A DNA stretch of 64,000 bases from Gamsiella multidivaricata. Lineage: Eukaryota; Mortierellomycota; Mortierellomycetes; Mortierellales; Mortierellaceae. Below, one piece after another: positions 34,396 to 45,574 of this stretch (position 1 is its first letter; every line of letters begins with the position of its first letter). The stretch is from NCBI RefSeq assembly GCF_025024155.1, contig NW_026251755.1:186001-250000 (forward strand), written 5' to 3'. The notes beneath the pieces were generated by a model. The model had not been told where the DNA came from, ran no database searches, and saw only the letters and a program-made list of their open reading frames with translations. The translations under genes were made by a program, and so were the position numbers.

Positions 34396-35719
34396 ACAAA
34401 GGAGGAGAAGGGGAGAGAGAGAGAGCTAGAAACAATAGAGACAAGGGAGTGCTGGGTGAGTGAGTGTGTGAGAGAGGTACAAGAAGCGTAGGTGAACGAG
34501 ACTGAGGTGGACAAGAGTGGGAGAGAGCAGTGGGAGAGAGCAGTGAGAAAGAAGGGCAAGAGACAGCAGAAGTGAGGGACTGAGAGCGAAAGTGGGAGTA
34601 GCTGGAGCAGGGGTAAAGGTGGAAGAGGAGAAGGAAGAAGAGCTTACCTTGAAGACCAGGAAGAAGACCGGGGAGAAGATGAGGAAGGAAAGAGAGAAGA
34701 GAGAGGAGAGAAGAGAGAGGGCTTCATATTCCATCCTCGATAGACACTCCCTCCTCGCCAGACGGTACACGTCATCACTGCTATCTGAAGCGAAGAGAGT
34801 GTCTCCGAGCAGCCTCCTATCTTTCGGGCCTTTCACATGAAAGAAAAAGAGATAGTGGGTGATAGATAGCACGGAGACAGTGGACAGAGACAATCAAGGA
34901 AATAATGGTGGCAAAATAAATCTGACCGGTGACCTATCGGGACATGAGATATACTTTGATGGTAAGATGGCCTGCTCTTGGCAGCAAAGGAGCAAAGAGA
35001 GGGAGTGAGGGAGCGAGGATGGGAGAATGAGAGGATGAGAGGATGAGAGGATAAGAGGTCTCCTTTGATGAGCATACAAGCATGGAATAGAAAGAAAGTA
35101 ATAGACAGAAAAGACATGGCAAAGGTAGTGCCATCACAAGAGTGTCTCAGTCAGGACGTCTATCGAAGCAGCCAATGATGTAATGATGTACCTGGGAGTG
35201 TGCAAGGATATAGAGAGAGACAAAGACACAGGAACAAGCAGCAAGGAAAGAGAACGAATGAGACAAGGAATAAGCGGCTGCAGCGACGATGACCATACAG
35301 GTCACATACAACAATACTATCTTCTTGCAGCAGTACGCGGGCATACAATAATCCCTAAAGACAATACGCCGTGAGTATGTTAAACTCGGACCAAATTGTC
35401 TATTCCAACATAACCAGTGCTGGCTGCATCCTTTCCAGCATTTTTCTTATTTCATCAAGTGCTCACATACGGCTGTGCTGCATCCACTCCTTAAGAAAAT
35501 CAGCCTGCTACAGACAACACCACCAAGTGGGCACACGTCGCAGCTGTGGACAGCAGCACTGGGAGTGGCCAAAAGGGCTGTCAGTAACGACGCACGCGTC
35601 CCTCTCCCAGGATTGTCCATGTTTATGCGCATACTCTGCAGCACTTCATTTCTTCCTTATTAGTGTAACCATACAGTCGCGGTAAAAAATGGGCGCAGTC
35701 CACAATTTCGAAATGTCCC
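34396..35719. other. purine-rich simple sequence, no gene
   Basis: GA-rich sequence dominates 34396-34735, and GATGAGAG units repeat at about 35025-35060. Frames in both directions are biased simple sequence (K/E/R or L/S/C). No gene is supported. Confidence 0.5.
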
Positions 35720-36068
35720 TCAGAAATCTGAACCCAAACCTTATTTAAGATGGCGTAGCAGCTTACGACCTTCAGAAGAAACAGAGAAAGGGGATGATGC
35801 CGCTGACGACAGAAATCGCTATCGCCGGTTTGCAGCCGTCTCCAGGACAAAGGAGAGTGGAAAAAATATTGATATAGCCGGCCACAGACCTTTCCATGTG
35901 CTGTCACATCCTCAAGAGCTACACCTTCCGCTCCCCTTTTACCCACCCCAAAGCGGTCGAAGATATGTGTATAGGTCTTTATGGCAGCATGGTGCACCTA
36001 TTGGTCGATCATGGGCTTTTTAGCTCCTCCACGTTAAACTGGATCAAGGCGGCTGCCTAACGCTAGAA
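35720..36068 (-). repeat. 349-bp dispersed direct repeat, copy B
   Basis: The second copy of the repeat at 32553-32901, in the same orientation. Upstream on the minus strand the ORF fragment seen beside copy A is replaced by different sequence right after LALGSRLDPV, so copy B is truncated at that point. The PIF/Harbinger-like element begins close to its right edge. Confidence 0.85.
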
Positions 36069-36298
36069 GCCTTTTCAACAGAGGCCTATTCAACAGCGAA
36101 TTGACCCAATTCGAATTGATTTTTTGTGGCATCCTATTGGCTAATTTTATTAGCAAGACACTCACTTCAAATGTTTTCAAACTTAAGGTTCGACCAATAC
36201 TACATTGCTTTTGGCACATGAATTCGCTCTGTCACTTCTCTTTTTTTGAGAAGATACAGCGAAGTGGCTCTGAGTTCTCCCACACCACACCAAAAAGA

Positions 36299-37599
36299 AT
36301 GGCCTCCAGCGACACGCTTAATTCAACACTCTGGGATCAACGCCACCAGTCATCCTACTGGGCATCTCATGTAGTCCCTTTCCAGCAACATCCTCCTTTC
36401 TATCTTCAGTCTGGTCACAATCCTCTGCCCTCGAATCCACATCCGCAACTTAGACCTGTGGTAGTCCCTTCTCCTTTCCGTACTCAATCAGCAGTTCCAG
36501 CCTTAAGGACTTCATCCGTAGAAAATGCCGTGCCTTCTCCAGTCTTGTTACCACAACTCCCACGTCATCTATAGGCTATACAGTCTCAGCCCCTACAGCA
36601 AGAAGAGCAGCGCCGACCACAGTCTCAGCCTCCACAGCAACAGCAGCAGCAAAAGCAACAACCCATGGCGAGTTCTTCAGATGCTGCAAGCGATTCTAAA
36701 ACTCACTTTTGGAGGAACCCTGGAATGAAGGCCTTGGTCGACTGGTGCACAGATTTTGACAACTACAAGAGGCTAAACACAGTGCGCCCTACTGTCGGCA
36801 ATAAACCAATTGACGTACGCAAGGAAACAACAATCTTTGTCAACAAAGCAGAAGGAATCATCTGGACAGACGTTACTGTCAAGTCCAAACTCCAGTATGT
36901 GAAGAAACGATTCATGGAGGCAAAGACTCTGAAGAGAAAGACGGCTGGCGAAGGAACCATAGGCATGGTGACCCTTGACAGCCGGATGAAAGACATCTGC
37001 CCTGTGTGCGAGAGGTTGGTAGCTGTTTTGTCAGGGAGCCTTGTCAACAACGGGCCATCTCCTGTGCAGGCGGGTTCCAAGCGAGGTCTGACCTTAGATG
37101 AAGAAACTGAAGAGGACTCCGACAGCGCTGAAGAGCTCGCAAGTTCAACTGGCGAAGATAAGACGCGTACGATTGTCTTCACGTTCTGGCCATGCCATTA
37201 GCTGGCCCTTACCATACAATCTCGCTTTCCAGGGGCTCAAGCTACTTCATTACCTAAACATGGAGCTCCATCGAAGCGTGGCAAACCCGACGATCTCAGT
37301 GTGATGCTCTCAAGGCTAGATTCTACACTCATATGGACGCCTTGAAGCAACGTCAGCAGACGAGCAACTGACTGACGGATAATGGCCTCGACGGCCGTTT
37401 CCGACGCCAGGAAGGAGCACTGGCAATGCGAGAGGAGGCTTTAAGAAAGATGGAGGAAGCTGTTGCCGAAGACAGGGCCTTTTTGAAGAGCCAGTTGGAA
37501 TCTCTCGATCGCCAGAGGGTAAAGGACAGGGAGGCTCTCGATCACGACAGGGAGGCAATCAAGGCTGAGAAGCAGGAAACCAAAGAAATGATCTATTGA
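36299..37599 (+). pseudogene. Harbinger ORF1 (SANT/Myb-like, coiled coil), broken
   Basis: One frame starts at 36299 (MASSDTLNSTLWDQRHQSSY) and is cut by a single in-frame TAG at 36572-36574. It continues unchanged through a Q-rich stretch to a helical DNA-binding-like segment (HFWRNPGMKALVDWCTDF, then SKLQYVKKRFMEAKTLK) and stops at 37201. Shifted frames downstream still read sensibly: SKRGKPDDLSVMLSRLD, then a charged coiled coil (REEALRKMEEAVAEDRAFL) to 37599. The trihelix/SANT plus C-terminal coiled-coil plan fits the DNA-binding partner protein of PIF/Harbinger elements. A C-to-T change of CAG would explain the TAG. Confidence 0.55.
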
Positions 37600-37790
37600 T
37601 AAAAGAGAATATCAGGATGCAAATCGAACTGGCCCTCTTGAAACCGCGTGAAGGAGCCCAGGAACACAATGCACACTGAGTTCCTGCTGGCAGATAGACC
37701 TTTAATCAACATTACTGTTTCTACGCATAAAATTGCAAAACCCGCGCTTTCAATTCATCACTTTTTTCTGCTCCTAGCTGTCTCTCGCGT

Positions 37791-38763
37791 CTAGCTGTCG
37801 CCGCGTCGCCGTTCTCCTCCTCCTCTCTCCTCCTCCTCCTGCATAGGGTTGACTACCTGCTCAGCGCCATGACCATAACGACCATCGTTATCGAAGCTAT
37901 TGAACACATCTTCTCCATCTAGTCGCAAGAAGTTGTGTAGAATAATGCGCGCAAGAACCCACCTGACTGCCCTTCGCACATGCGATCTCTTGCAGATCTT
38001 GACCGGTAAGCTTCTCAGAGATGGAAACCTAGCTTTGAATATGCCAAAAGCGTCTTTTATTACTACGCGAGTGCGGCCATGACGGGTATTGAATAGTAAT
38101 TGATCACCAGTGGCATTCTTGTATCGGGGTATCACAGTGGGACTCAATGCGTAGGCAGCATCGGCGAGGAGGTAGTCCATACCTGAAAGTAGATTTCCTT
38201 ACTTAAGTAAAGCTCAGTGTTCTTGTACGCCTGTAAGCCATGCATCGATCCAACGTAACCGGTCGAGAAGTAAAGATGTTGGAGTGGTCGACGACTCCTG
38301 TAGCACCCACTGCATACTCACATTTTCGAGTGTTCCAAGAGTTGATGTCGTATGTGGGAGCCGCCTGAAAGGGGAATGGCACTCCATCGACAGCTCCGAT
38401 CGCGTTCGTGAATCCCTTTTCCTTTCTAAACCACCGTCTGATGTCAGCCTTCGCGTCGCCATCCGGCCAGACTGTGCATTGAGGCGTCAGTTCCTCGATC
38501 GCACGGATACACCGCCAAGAGTAATTGTGAACCGATCCTCGGCTAACGCCTAAAAAGAGAGCGATCTGGGGAATAGACACTCCGGACGTTGCGAGCCGAA
38601 TTAGCGCGACCTTGAGTTGAACTTTGACACTTATTTGGGGTGTGTTTTCGTTTTTGCTCTGGAAATGCCTACTGCCTTCGATCATTTCCTTTAACCGAGT
38701 AAATTGCGTTGGCGTCAATCGAAGGCAATCCTTGAAGTGTTGCGAATTATAGAGTGCAAGCAC
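37791..38763 (-). pseudogene. PIF/Harbinger (HARBI1-like) transposase, frameshifted
   Basis: The first minus-strand block (38763 down to about 38262) has the helix-turn-helix region (GVSIPQIALFLGVSRGSVHN) and the first catalytic Asp in AVDGVPFPF. The second block (38180-37791) has the second Asp in DYLLADAAYALSP and ends with RWVLARIILHNFL. Between them the correct sequence lies in a third frame (TGYVGSMHGLQAYKNTELYL), so two small indels break the gene, near 38262 and 38181. The expected third catalytic Glu in the VIEDAFG-type motif reads VIKDAFG. The usual GS(T/M)HD motif reads GSMHG. Besides being broken, the copy has lost catalytic residues. Confidence 0.8.
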
Positions 38764-38869
38764 ACGCCCTAGGAGCAGGCCCGGGGGATGTGACCTGTCT
38801 TTGGCGACTATGGATCGGCTCTACATTGGTGAAAAGGACGACTGTAGTAGATCATTCACTTGCAAGTTC

Positions 38870-38930
38870 CCTTCAGACCACAGTTAATAAATCCCATGTC
38901 TTTGAGGGTTTTTGTTAAAAAAAGGACATA
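38870..38930 (+). mobile_element. probable LINE 3' end fragment
   Basis: TAATAAATCCCATGTCTTTG followed by AGGGTTTTTGTTAAAAAAA resembles the last bases of LINE copy 1 (CTAATAAATCCCAC...GTGGGTTCTAGTTATC then A). It is likely a short, old 3' end of the same family. Homology upstream of 38870 is not evident. Confidence 0.45.
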
Positions 38931-41306
38931 TTATTATATAAAAAAGCGTTTTTTAGCGGGCCCTCAGTTCAAGTAAGTAGAATCTGCTAGGTCCTTTATT
39001 CAAGGAAAAGATATTTTCGTGTGCACTGAGAGATGGTTGGCTACTTACATAACGCTCTAGTTTTTTTTTTTTTTTTTTCTTGGAGACGTGGGCAAGATTT
39101 TTCATTGAGTATTGTAGTTTACGCGAGAAAAATAGTATTCCAGCTGGATCTTGTTATCAAGTAATAATATCCGAGGAAACAAAGCAATCTTCCCATCCCC
39201 CATAGCTATCTACAATACCCAAGGTCATTCCGTCAACCTGGGGTTGGGCGACAAAGCTTAATGGTTGTAGATTCCAAAAGCGCAACGTTTGAATGGCTGG
39301 GCGAGAAATCTGTTTTGCTGCATATGGAGGGACCAGATGAGGAATCGTGTATCATGTCCATGTTAAATGAAAAAAGAATTAATAATGCTTTTATGTGAAA
39401 GGCACAATACCATTCGAGTTGAGTTTAATCTGATGAGGGTTGATGCTATTTTATGAGTAGGAATCGTATAGGCTCGTCACCAGCCTGAGGAGGATATCAA
39501 AAAAAAACGACAAAAACTGTAAATTACCTAAGATGTCGTTCAGATAGTCGTCGCGCTTCATGGATTGCAGAATGAGATGATTTTTATTAGTTTGCTTGTT
39601 AGTTGTGTAGGGATGTAGGAGTGTAGGAGTGTGAGAGACATGAGTATCAATGGGTATATGGGATGGATATAAGGTACAAGAAAGGGTATATGATGTTAGA
39701 TGGGTGGGAATTCGAGGTGACATGCTCGGGCGATCCGTTTTTGCCGTTTTTTTTACATGTAAAAAAAACCATTTCTCAGTCAAAATTCGACTTAGAAAAA
39801 AAACAAAAAATAATTTTAAGAATCGCCAGCTAATAAGCGAGATTTTCCACCAGCCTGAGAAAGATGAAATTTTAAGTGATTGCCATAGACTCGCATGATA
39901 TCCTCCTCAGACTGGTGGCGAGCCTAGGGATCGTAGCAGAGGTGCACAATGGTTGACCAATATTAGCCGTCTTCCATACTTGACCGGAGTATCCATTGAG
40001 GCCCAAAAAAAGTCACTTGACTGAAGAAGGTGCGGATGGAGGATTGCATGAAAAAAGTTAAGCTTAAATACGTGAGAATAAAGAGCATGTATGCATTCAA
40101 ACGTATTCCCTATCTGCGTTTTGAAAGCGGGCGACACATACCTTTGGCGTAAAAAAAAAAAAAAAAGATGATCCGTTCTGCACAAATCTAAGGATATGAG
40201 TAAGAAAATTCAGGGCGAAATGGCCTACGATTCGCTGGATATGCGCAGCCATTTATGTGGGCGATCCCCAGGGTGAACCCGGGTTCAGTAAGTTTTACAC
40301 CGCAAATGAGGGCAAGAAGAGCTCCAGGGCAAAAAAAAACTATGCGCTTAAGTGGGGTTAACTCCATGGACATTGATTATTGTATGGTTGCCTGCGCCAA
40401 AAGCGCGTGATCATTGAGGCACAGTTGTACCAATCGGCTCTCGGTAAGACGGATAAAACTTAGTGTCTATCCCTCAGGATGAGTGGGTTTATGGGGGATC
40501 CTCACTTCGATGGGGACAGTCCTCCTCAGGTACGATGCTGGTGAGAGATACAACGTAGCGTGAAAAGAAAACTGCAATAAATGCAGGATCATTTCATGAG
40601 AACACAGAGATGAGTGTCGAACATAGTGTTGGCACCCATGCGACCGACTAGTAAAAAAAAAAAAGACTCAACCGCTGTCCCTGGGCGCATGTCCATAGGT
40701 TAGATTACATTCATAGCAGGTCCACCCAGAGAAAAACTGCTTCTCCACAGGAGCACATCTCCGACAGAGACCGTCCTAAGCAGTCTATCAGGGCACAGCG
40801 ACATCGACGGCAGGACATACTTCTTGATGAAGTGAAGAAGGATGGTTGCAAATGAATGAGATCGCCACCATCCGCGAACGTGAGCGTAACCCTCCTTTGG
40901 CGTGTGATGGCTCTTGACAAGGTTAGGGGCCTTTGCAGCGTCAACAAACGCCAAAGGGGACGGTAAACAAAAGTGGGAACCTGCCTTTTCAAGGCAGCAT
41001 TGACCTGAAAAGTTAAAATTCGCCGACTGGATTCGATAATCTCTTCGCAGCCCGCTCTTTGGATCCAGTCGCAACCTTATTCGCACATGCTTCTCTCTAG
41101 GGATCCCTTGGAGCCCCATTTCGTTTTTGCCGTTAGTGTGGACGCCCATTGCCATCCTCACTTATAAAAGGGACCCTCCTCCTCTAAGCGTTTTCTTTTT
41201 AGTAATTCTAACCTCCTTTCGTCTTCTCCCATCAAGGGAACCACCTTTTTTTTTACATATCCCCCTGCAACATCCTCCACCGCATTTTTGACACTTTAAT
41301 ATTTAA
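38931..41306. other. intergenic, AT-rich with homopolymers
   Basis: No gene is supported. There is a T run at 39061-39079 and A runs at 40151-40166 and 40651-40663. The last 150 bp before 41307 are CT-rich (CCTCCTCCTCTAAG, TCTTCTCCCATC) and probably the core promoter and leader of the amino-acid permease gene. Confidence 0.45.
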
Positions 41307-43053
41307 ATGAACGTCAGGCGGACATCCTCACAATCCAGTCGTGGTCCTCAAAAGATTGACGGCATAGCCACGCTACCCTCCCATAACGCAGATACGGATG
41401 CTGCTAACCCGACTACCAATGGAGTACAGGGCGAACTCCGACGCGGCCTCAAGTCCCGTCACTTGTCCATGATTTCCATCGCAGGCACGATCGGCACAGG
41501 CCTTTTTCTCGCGTCTGGGGCGTCGATTGCACAGGCCGGGCCCCTGGGTGCACTCATTGCATATGTTATGATTGGATCCATGGTCTTTTTCATGATGACC
41601 TCACTTGGAGAAATGGCTACTCTGATTCCAACCGCTGGATCCTTCAACACGTACGCAGCTCGCTTCGTTGACCCTGCCCTTGGCTTTGGTAAGTTTTAGC
41701 GACTTTTCCCCAGCGTATACAATAACCATAGTCGCACATATTGTTCAACAGCTAATAACCATTGTTCACTTTTTGTGTGCGTACGTGTTTGTCAACATAG
41801 CCCTTGGTGTTAATTACTTCTTGAACTGGGCCATCACTGTCGCAGTCGAAATGGCAGCAGCAGCCATGATCCTCCAGTTCTGGGTCTCACCCGATGCCCT
41901 CCCAAGCTGGGTGTGGGCGTTCATCTTCCTGTTCTTCATGGTCGCCATCAACGTTCTCTCGGTCCAGGCCTTTGGTGAAGGAGAGTTTTGGTTCAGCGCA
42001 ATCAAGGTGCTCACGGTCATCATCTTCATCATTGTCGGCATCTTGGTTGATGCTGGTGCTGTCGGAGGCGACAAGGTCGGGTTCCGGAACTGGACGATCG
42101 AGGGCGCGCCTGTGCCTAATGGGTTCGGAGGTATCCTTGGTGTATTCTTGGTCGCAGGATTCTCATTCCAGGGCACGGAGCTGATCGGCATTGCTGCGGG
42201 CGAGAGTGAGAACCCTCGGAAGAATGTTCCCAAGGCAATCAAGCAGGTCTTCTGGCGCATCCTCCTATTCTACGTCCTCTCCATCTTCATCATTGGACTG
42301 GTCTTGCCCTACAACGATCCCAACCTTCTGAGCAATGGAGGCGTCGATAAGGAGGCGATCGCTGTCTCACCCTTCACACTGGTTCTTGAGAAGGCCTTTA
42401 AGCCCGCGTCGCACATCATGAACGCTGTCATCCTCACCACGGTGCTCTCGGCCGGAAATTCAGGCATGTACGCCTCGACCCGTACGCTCTACATGTTGGC
42501 CAAGGACGGCAAGGTCCCTGCTATCTTTGGAAGGATCAATAAGCGAGGTATTCCCATGGTGTCTCTCGGCTGCACGTCCTTGATCGCCACCATTGCCTAT
42601 TGCACATCGCTCTTTGGGTCTGGAGAGGTCTACAACTGGCTGCTCAATATCTCCTCCATCTCTGGCTTCATTGCCTGGGCAGGAATCGCAGTTTCGCATT
42701 ACCGTTTCCGTCGTGCCTTCGTCGCCCAGGGCGGTGATATCGAACGCTTGCCCTACAAGGCTTCTTTCTATCCTTGTGGACCCATTTACGCGTTGCTCCT
42801 GTGCACGGTCGTCATTTGTGGTCAAGGTTACTCTGAATTTACAAAGCCCGAGCCCAAGGCGGTCAATTTGATCGCTTGCTATATCGGCCTTCCATTCTTC
42901 CTGTTGACTTGGTTCGGCTACAAGCTATACCACAAAACCAAGATCGTGCCATTAATGGAGTGCGATTTCAGTGTCGCTAACCTGGACGATGCCAATATGG
43001 AGGAGGTCATACCCTCTGTAGAGGATAAAGACACCGAGAAGGTCGAGTCGTAA
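41307..43053 (+). CDS. amino-acid permease (YAT/AAP family)
   Basis: Exons 41307-41688 and 41801-43053 are joined by gtaagt...atag to restore DPALGF/ALGVNYFLNWAIT, giving 544 aa. The fungal amino-acid permease signature is clear: LKSRHLSMISIAGTIGTGLF, SLGEMATLIPTAGSF, then FSFQGTELIGIAAGESENPR and NSGMYASTRTLYMLAKDGKVP. About 12 TM segments are expected. The N-terminus (about 55 aa) and the short acidic C-terminus (ending DKDTEKVES) are cytoplasmic. It is a proton-coupled plasma-membrane importer by family. Basic versus general amino-acid specificity cannot be judged. Confidence 0.92.
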
Positions 43054-43366
43054 AGGCCTTCTAATCCCTTCGTGAACTGCAACACGCGTTTCCGAATAAC
43101 TGTATCGTGCAGCAGAAATGTGAGATTGAGACCAAAATCTCAAAAATCTCAATTGAATAAGCCATCAATCTCCTCAAAAATCAAGATTTCGAGCAAGCTA
43201 CTCTTAATCTGGCGCAAGCTACCTCCCCATTGGAGCATAGTCAGGCACATGCTACCTTCCTACTGGAGTATAGTCAGGCGCACGCTACCTAGCCACAGGT
43301 AGACACGAAAAATAATAAAAATGCTTCCTTCCCTGTTATACTGTATCATAGATTGAATTAAATTTT
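43054..43366. other. intergenic between convergent genes
   Basis: A 3' region shared by the permease and the F-box-like gene. A near-duplicate of about 33 bp (GGCGCAAGCTACC... / GGCGCACGCTACC..., with TGGAGCATAGTCAGG / TGGAGTATAGTCAGG) occurs at about 43210-43290. AATAATAAAA at 43310 may be a poly(A) signal. Confidence 0.45.
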
Positions 43367-45346
43367 TTATACACGAATGCAATCAAATGTAACCTGTGGG
43401 TATTTCTTCCGGATCCTCCACAGTTCCCCGCCCGGAGACAAGGTCTGGTCGAATGCCATGACCTTTAACTTAGGCATGGTCTGCACTAGGACGCTCGCCG
43501 TACGTCCAGTGATATGTCTCTGGTATGCCCAATCATTTCCATCAAACACATACAGAAATTCGACGGCTGGAAAGTGGCGGAAGATCCTATCCGGAAAGAG
43601 GTCCACCGCACCATCGGTCGCTACAGCGGAGCTTGCGTTCAGATCTGAGGGCTGGCCGTCTGGTTCGACAGATGCCGCAGCCTGGACTTGAGGGCTTGGA
43701 TCATAATCCGTATAGGGTTCTTCCAACCTTGCACCTCGAAGATGAGAATACCTGATTTCGAGATGCTTCAGGTACGGCAAGTTCTGGACTCGGTTGAAGA
43801 ATAGTTCGTAACACTTGCCGCTATTGAACTCGAGCCGGGTCACGTCCAAGAACTGGAGACTGTCCATGCTTGCAAACCCGGGTAGACGCCGACTAGATCT
43901 CATGTCGTCGCTGTAGTAGGCCTCCACGACCGAGTGTCCAGCCACATCGGACGAGATAACCCAAGGGTTTCCCTCTCCACGCAGGTATCCGCCTAGGGTG
44001 AGGCGACTCAATCCTGTCATGGTCGTGATGATCTTAAGCAGGAGTTCGTAGCTCTGGATGTCGTCCACGCTCAAGACTGTAATCGAATTGCCTATGAACC
44101 AGAAGCGATCGAGGTCCTCAAAGGAACAGCGGGGCTGATATCCAAGCGATAATTTCAAGGATGGTACTTTGAGCAATGGTCCACAGAGCAACGAGCGCAC
44201 ATAGCTGTCGCCGCGAGGTCCACTTTGGTAATGGCTAATATAACCCCTAAAATTGTAGGGAAGGTTCTGGAGCTTGAAAGACCTCAGGAGCGGGCATAAT
44301 CCGGCCATCATCCGGATGTGCTGATCGAGGGCGCCCGAGCTGATCTTGATACTGTCGAAGTCGATCTCGCGCAGGTTCGGACAGGACCTGTAAACGATAT
44401 CCATTGTTGAGTCCTGGAGTTCGCAAAAGTTGACTCTGAGCGACCTTAACGACTTGACCTGCTCGCTTGGAGGGACGGCTGCATTCAAAGATAGGTCGTG
44501 GGGATCGGAAAGACTACTTTTATGCAGCTCTGGGACCCTCCATGCGACAGACAGTGATTCCAGATACGGACAGGCCCGGCAAACGCGCATTAACAGAGTC
44601 CAGTTGCACCGGCTATTCTTGGGGAGCATGTACTTCATGGCGCATAACCCTCCGTAGATCGTCATCCTCTTCAACCCTGGTAGCATGCTTGCGCACCACA
44701 CCACTTCTGGTTGGAGATCCTCGTGCGCAATTGAGAGTGTTAGGTCCGTGATATGAGATAGCTTGGCCAAAAGATCATCCAGGAGTGTCGTCTCAGATTC
44801 TTTTCGCGTCGCAAAGTCTTCTGCATTGTTCTCTGTTTGTTGTTCTTTGTTGATGACCACCAAATGTGGTGAGAAAAGCTTCAAGTGCAATGCCGACACG
44901 TTCCTACATTTCTCGGCCACGTAGCTGACGACACCTCGAGAGTCCAAAGGGTCGTAGACGGATAGTGCCAGGCGCCTGGCAGCGAGTCCATTTCGGAGAA
45001 TGATATGGCGATCATCCTGTCCAGGATCGGCATCGACATACACGTTCTCCCAAAGGTAGGGTCCAAAGGTTCTCCACCAGAGCCGATTAACCAGAACTAT
45101 GCTCTTGAGTTCGAATCCCCGAAGTTCTTGCCGTATAAGCGTGGTGATCTCGGTCACATTGAACGCCTGGGACATGGCTGGATAGGAGATTGGCATGAGC
45201 GGTAGCGGCAACATGTCCTTGTGTTCTTCCGCAGCTCCTTTTGGCTCTGCCTCTGCCTCTGCCTCTGCCTGGGGCTGTTTCGTGCGAGTAGGGGTCATGT
45301 CCGGCTCGTCCGCGTAGAGAAAGTCAAACATCGCCATAACAAACAA
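43367..45346 (-). CDS. F-box-like protein with LRR-type C-terminal region, 659 aa
   Basis: One intronless frame. After an acidic N-terminus with an (AE)n run (about residues 26-36) comes an F-box-like helix set at about 58-102 (FELKSIVLVNRLWWRTFGPY, LWENVYVD). It is followed by irregular leucine-rich repeats (NVSALHLKLF, ITDLTLSIA, LESLSVAWRV, LREIDFDSIKI, LKHLEIRYSHL). This architecture is common in the large F-box families of Mortierella-type fungi. By family it would bind Skp1 and present a substrate to an SCF ubiquitin ligase. The F-box is divergent, so Skp1 binding is inferred. A start at the internal Met (MLPLPLMPIS) is possible. Confidence 0.75.
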   Translation of the reverse strand: MFVMAMFDFLYADEPDMTPTRTKQPQAEAEAEAEPKGAAEEHKDMLPLPLMPISYPAMSQAFNVTEITTLIRQELRGFELKSIVLVNRLWWRTFGPYLWENVYVDADPGQDDRHIILRNGLAARRLALSVYDPLDSRGVVSYVAEKCRNVSALHLKLFSPHLVVINKEQQTENNAEDFATRKESETTLLDDLLAKLSHITDLTLSIAHEDLQPEVVWCASMLPGLKRMTIYGGLCAMKYMLPKNSRCNWTLLMRVCRACPYLESLSVAWRVPELHKSSLSDPHDLSLNAAVPPSEQVKSLRSLRVNFCELQDSTMDIVYRSCPNLREIDFDSIKISSGALDQHIRMMAGLCPLLRSFKLQNLPYNFRGYISHYQSGPRGDSYVRSLLCGPLLKVPSLKLSLGYQPRCSFEDLDRFWFIGNSITVLSVDDIQSYELLLKIITTMTGLSRLTLGGYLRGEGNPWVISSDVAGHSVVEAYYSDDMRSSRRLPGFASMDSLQFLDVTRLEFNSGKCYELFFNRVQNLPYLKHLEIRYSHLRGARLEEPYTDYDPSPQVQAAASVEPDGQPSDLNASSAVATDGAVDLFPDRIFRHFPAVEFLYVFDGNDWAYQRHITGRTASVLVQTMPKLKVMAFDQTLSPGGELWRIRKKYPQVTFDCIRV

Positions 45347-45574
45347 ATGTATGGATTGTGTTGTGATGAAGGATGAGAGAGGAGAGAAGGACGGTGGGTA
45401 ACAATATGTGGAAATGAGGGGATCATTTATATTCCCAAGGTGAACGGTGGGCGCAGTCAGTCATTCGAAGTATGGCAAACACATTAAGTTATTTTATTTT
45501 TAGTACCACGCAGCGAATTTGACGTTCAAGAACATAGGCACCCCCTTGTTCAATCTCAATCCCTTCCTCAGTCA
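45347..45574. promoter_or_regulatory. F-box gene upstream region / monooxygenase 3' end
   Basis: A 228-bp spacer between two minus-strand genes in tandem. It contains the presumed promoter of the F-box-like gene and the terminator side of the monooxygenase. No specific motif was recognised. Confidence 0.35.

Larger units (their letters stand above)
36069..38790. mobile_element. degenerate PIF/Harbinger-type DNA transposon
   Basis: Two convergent coding relics have the PIF/Harbinger pair layout: a Myb/SANT-like ORF1 on plus and a DDE_Tnp_4-type transposase on minus. The borders are approximate; I did not find matching terminal inverted repeats or a TWA target duplication. The left side carries TTTTCAACAGAGG and TATTCAACAGCG subrepeats; the right end runs into other repeat sequence. 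Confidence 0.65.

Noticed and set aside
32553..36068. LTR retrotransposon made of the two 349-bp repeats
   Set aside because: No TG...CA ends, no primer-binding site or gag/pol inside, no target duplication, and the repeats carry the end of an ORF.
43210..43290. Short near-duplicate as a regulatory element
   Set aside because: Only two imperfect copies in a convergent 3' region; nothing points to a function.
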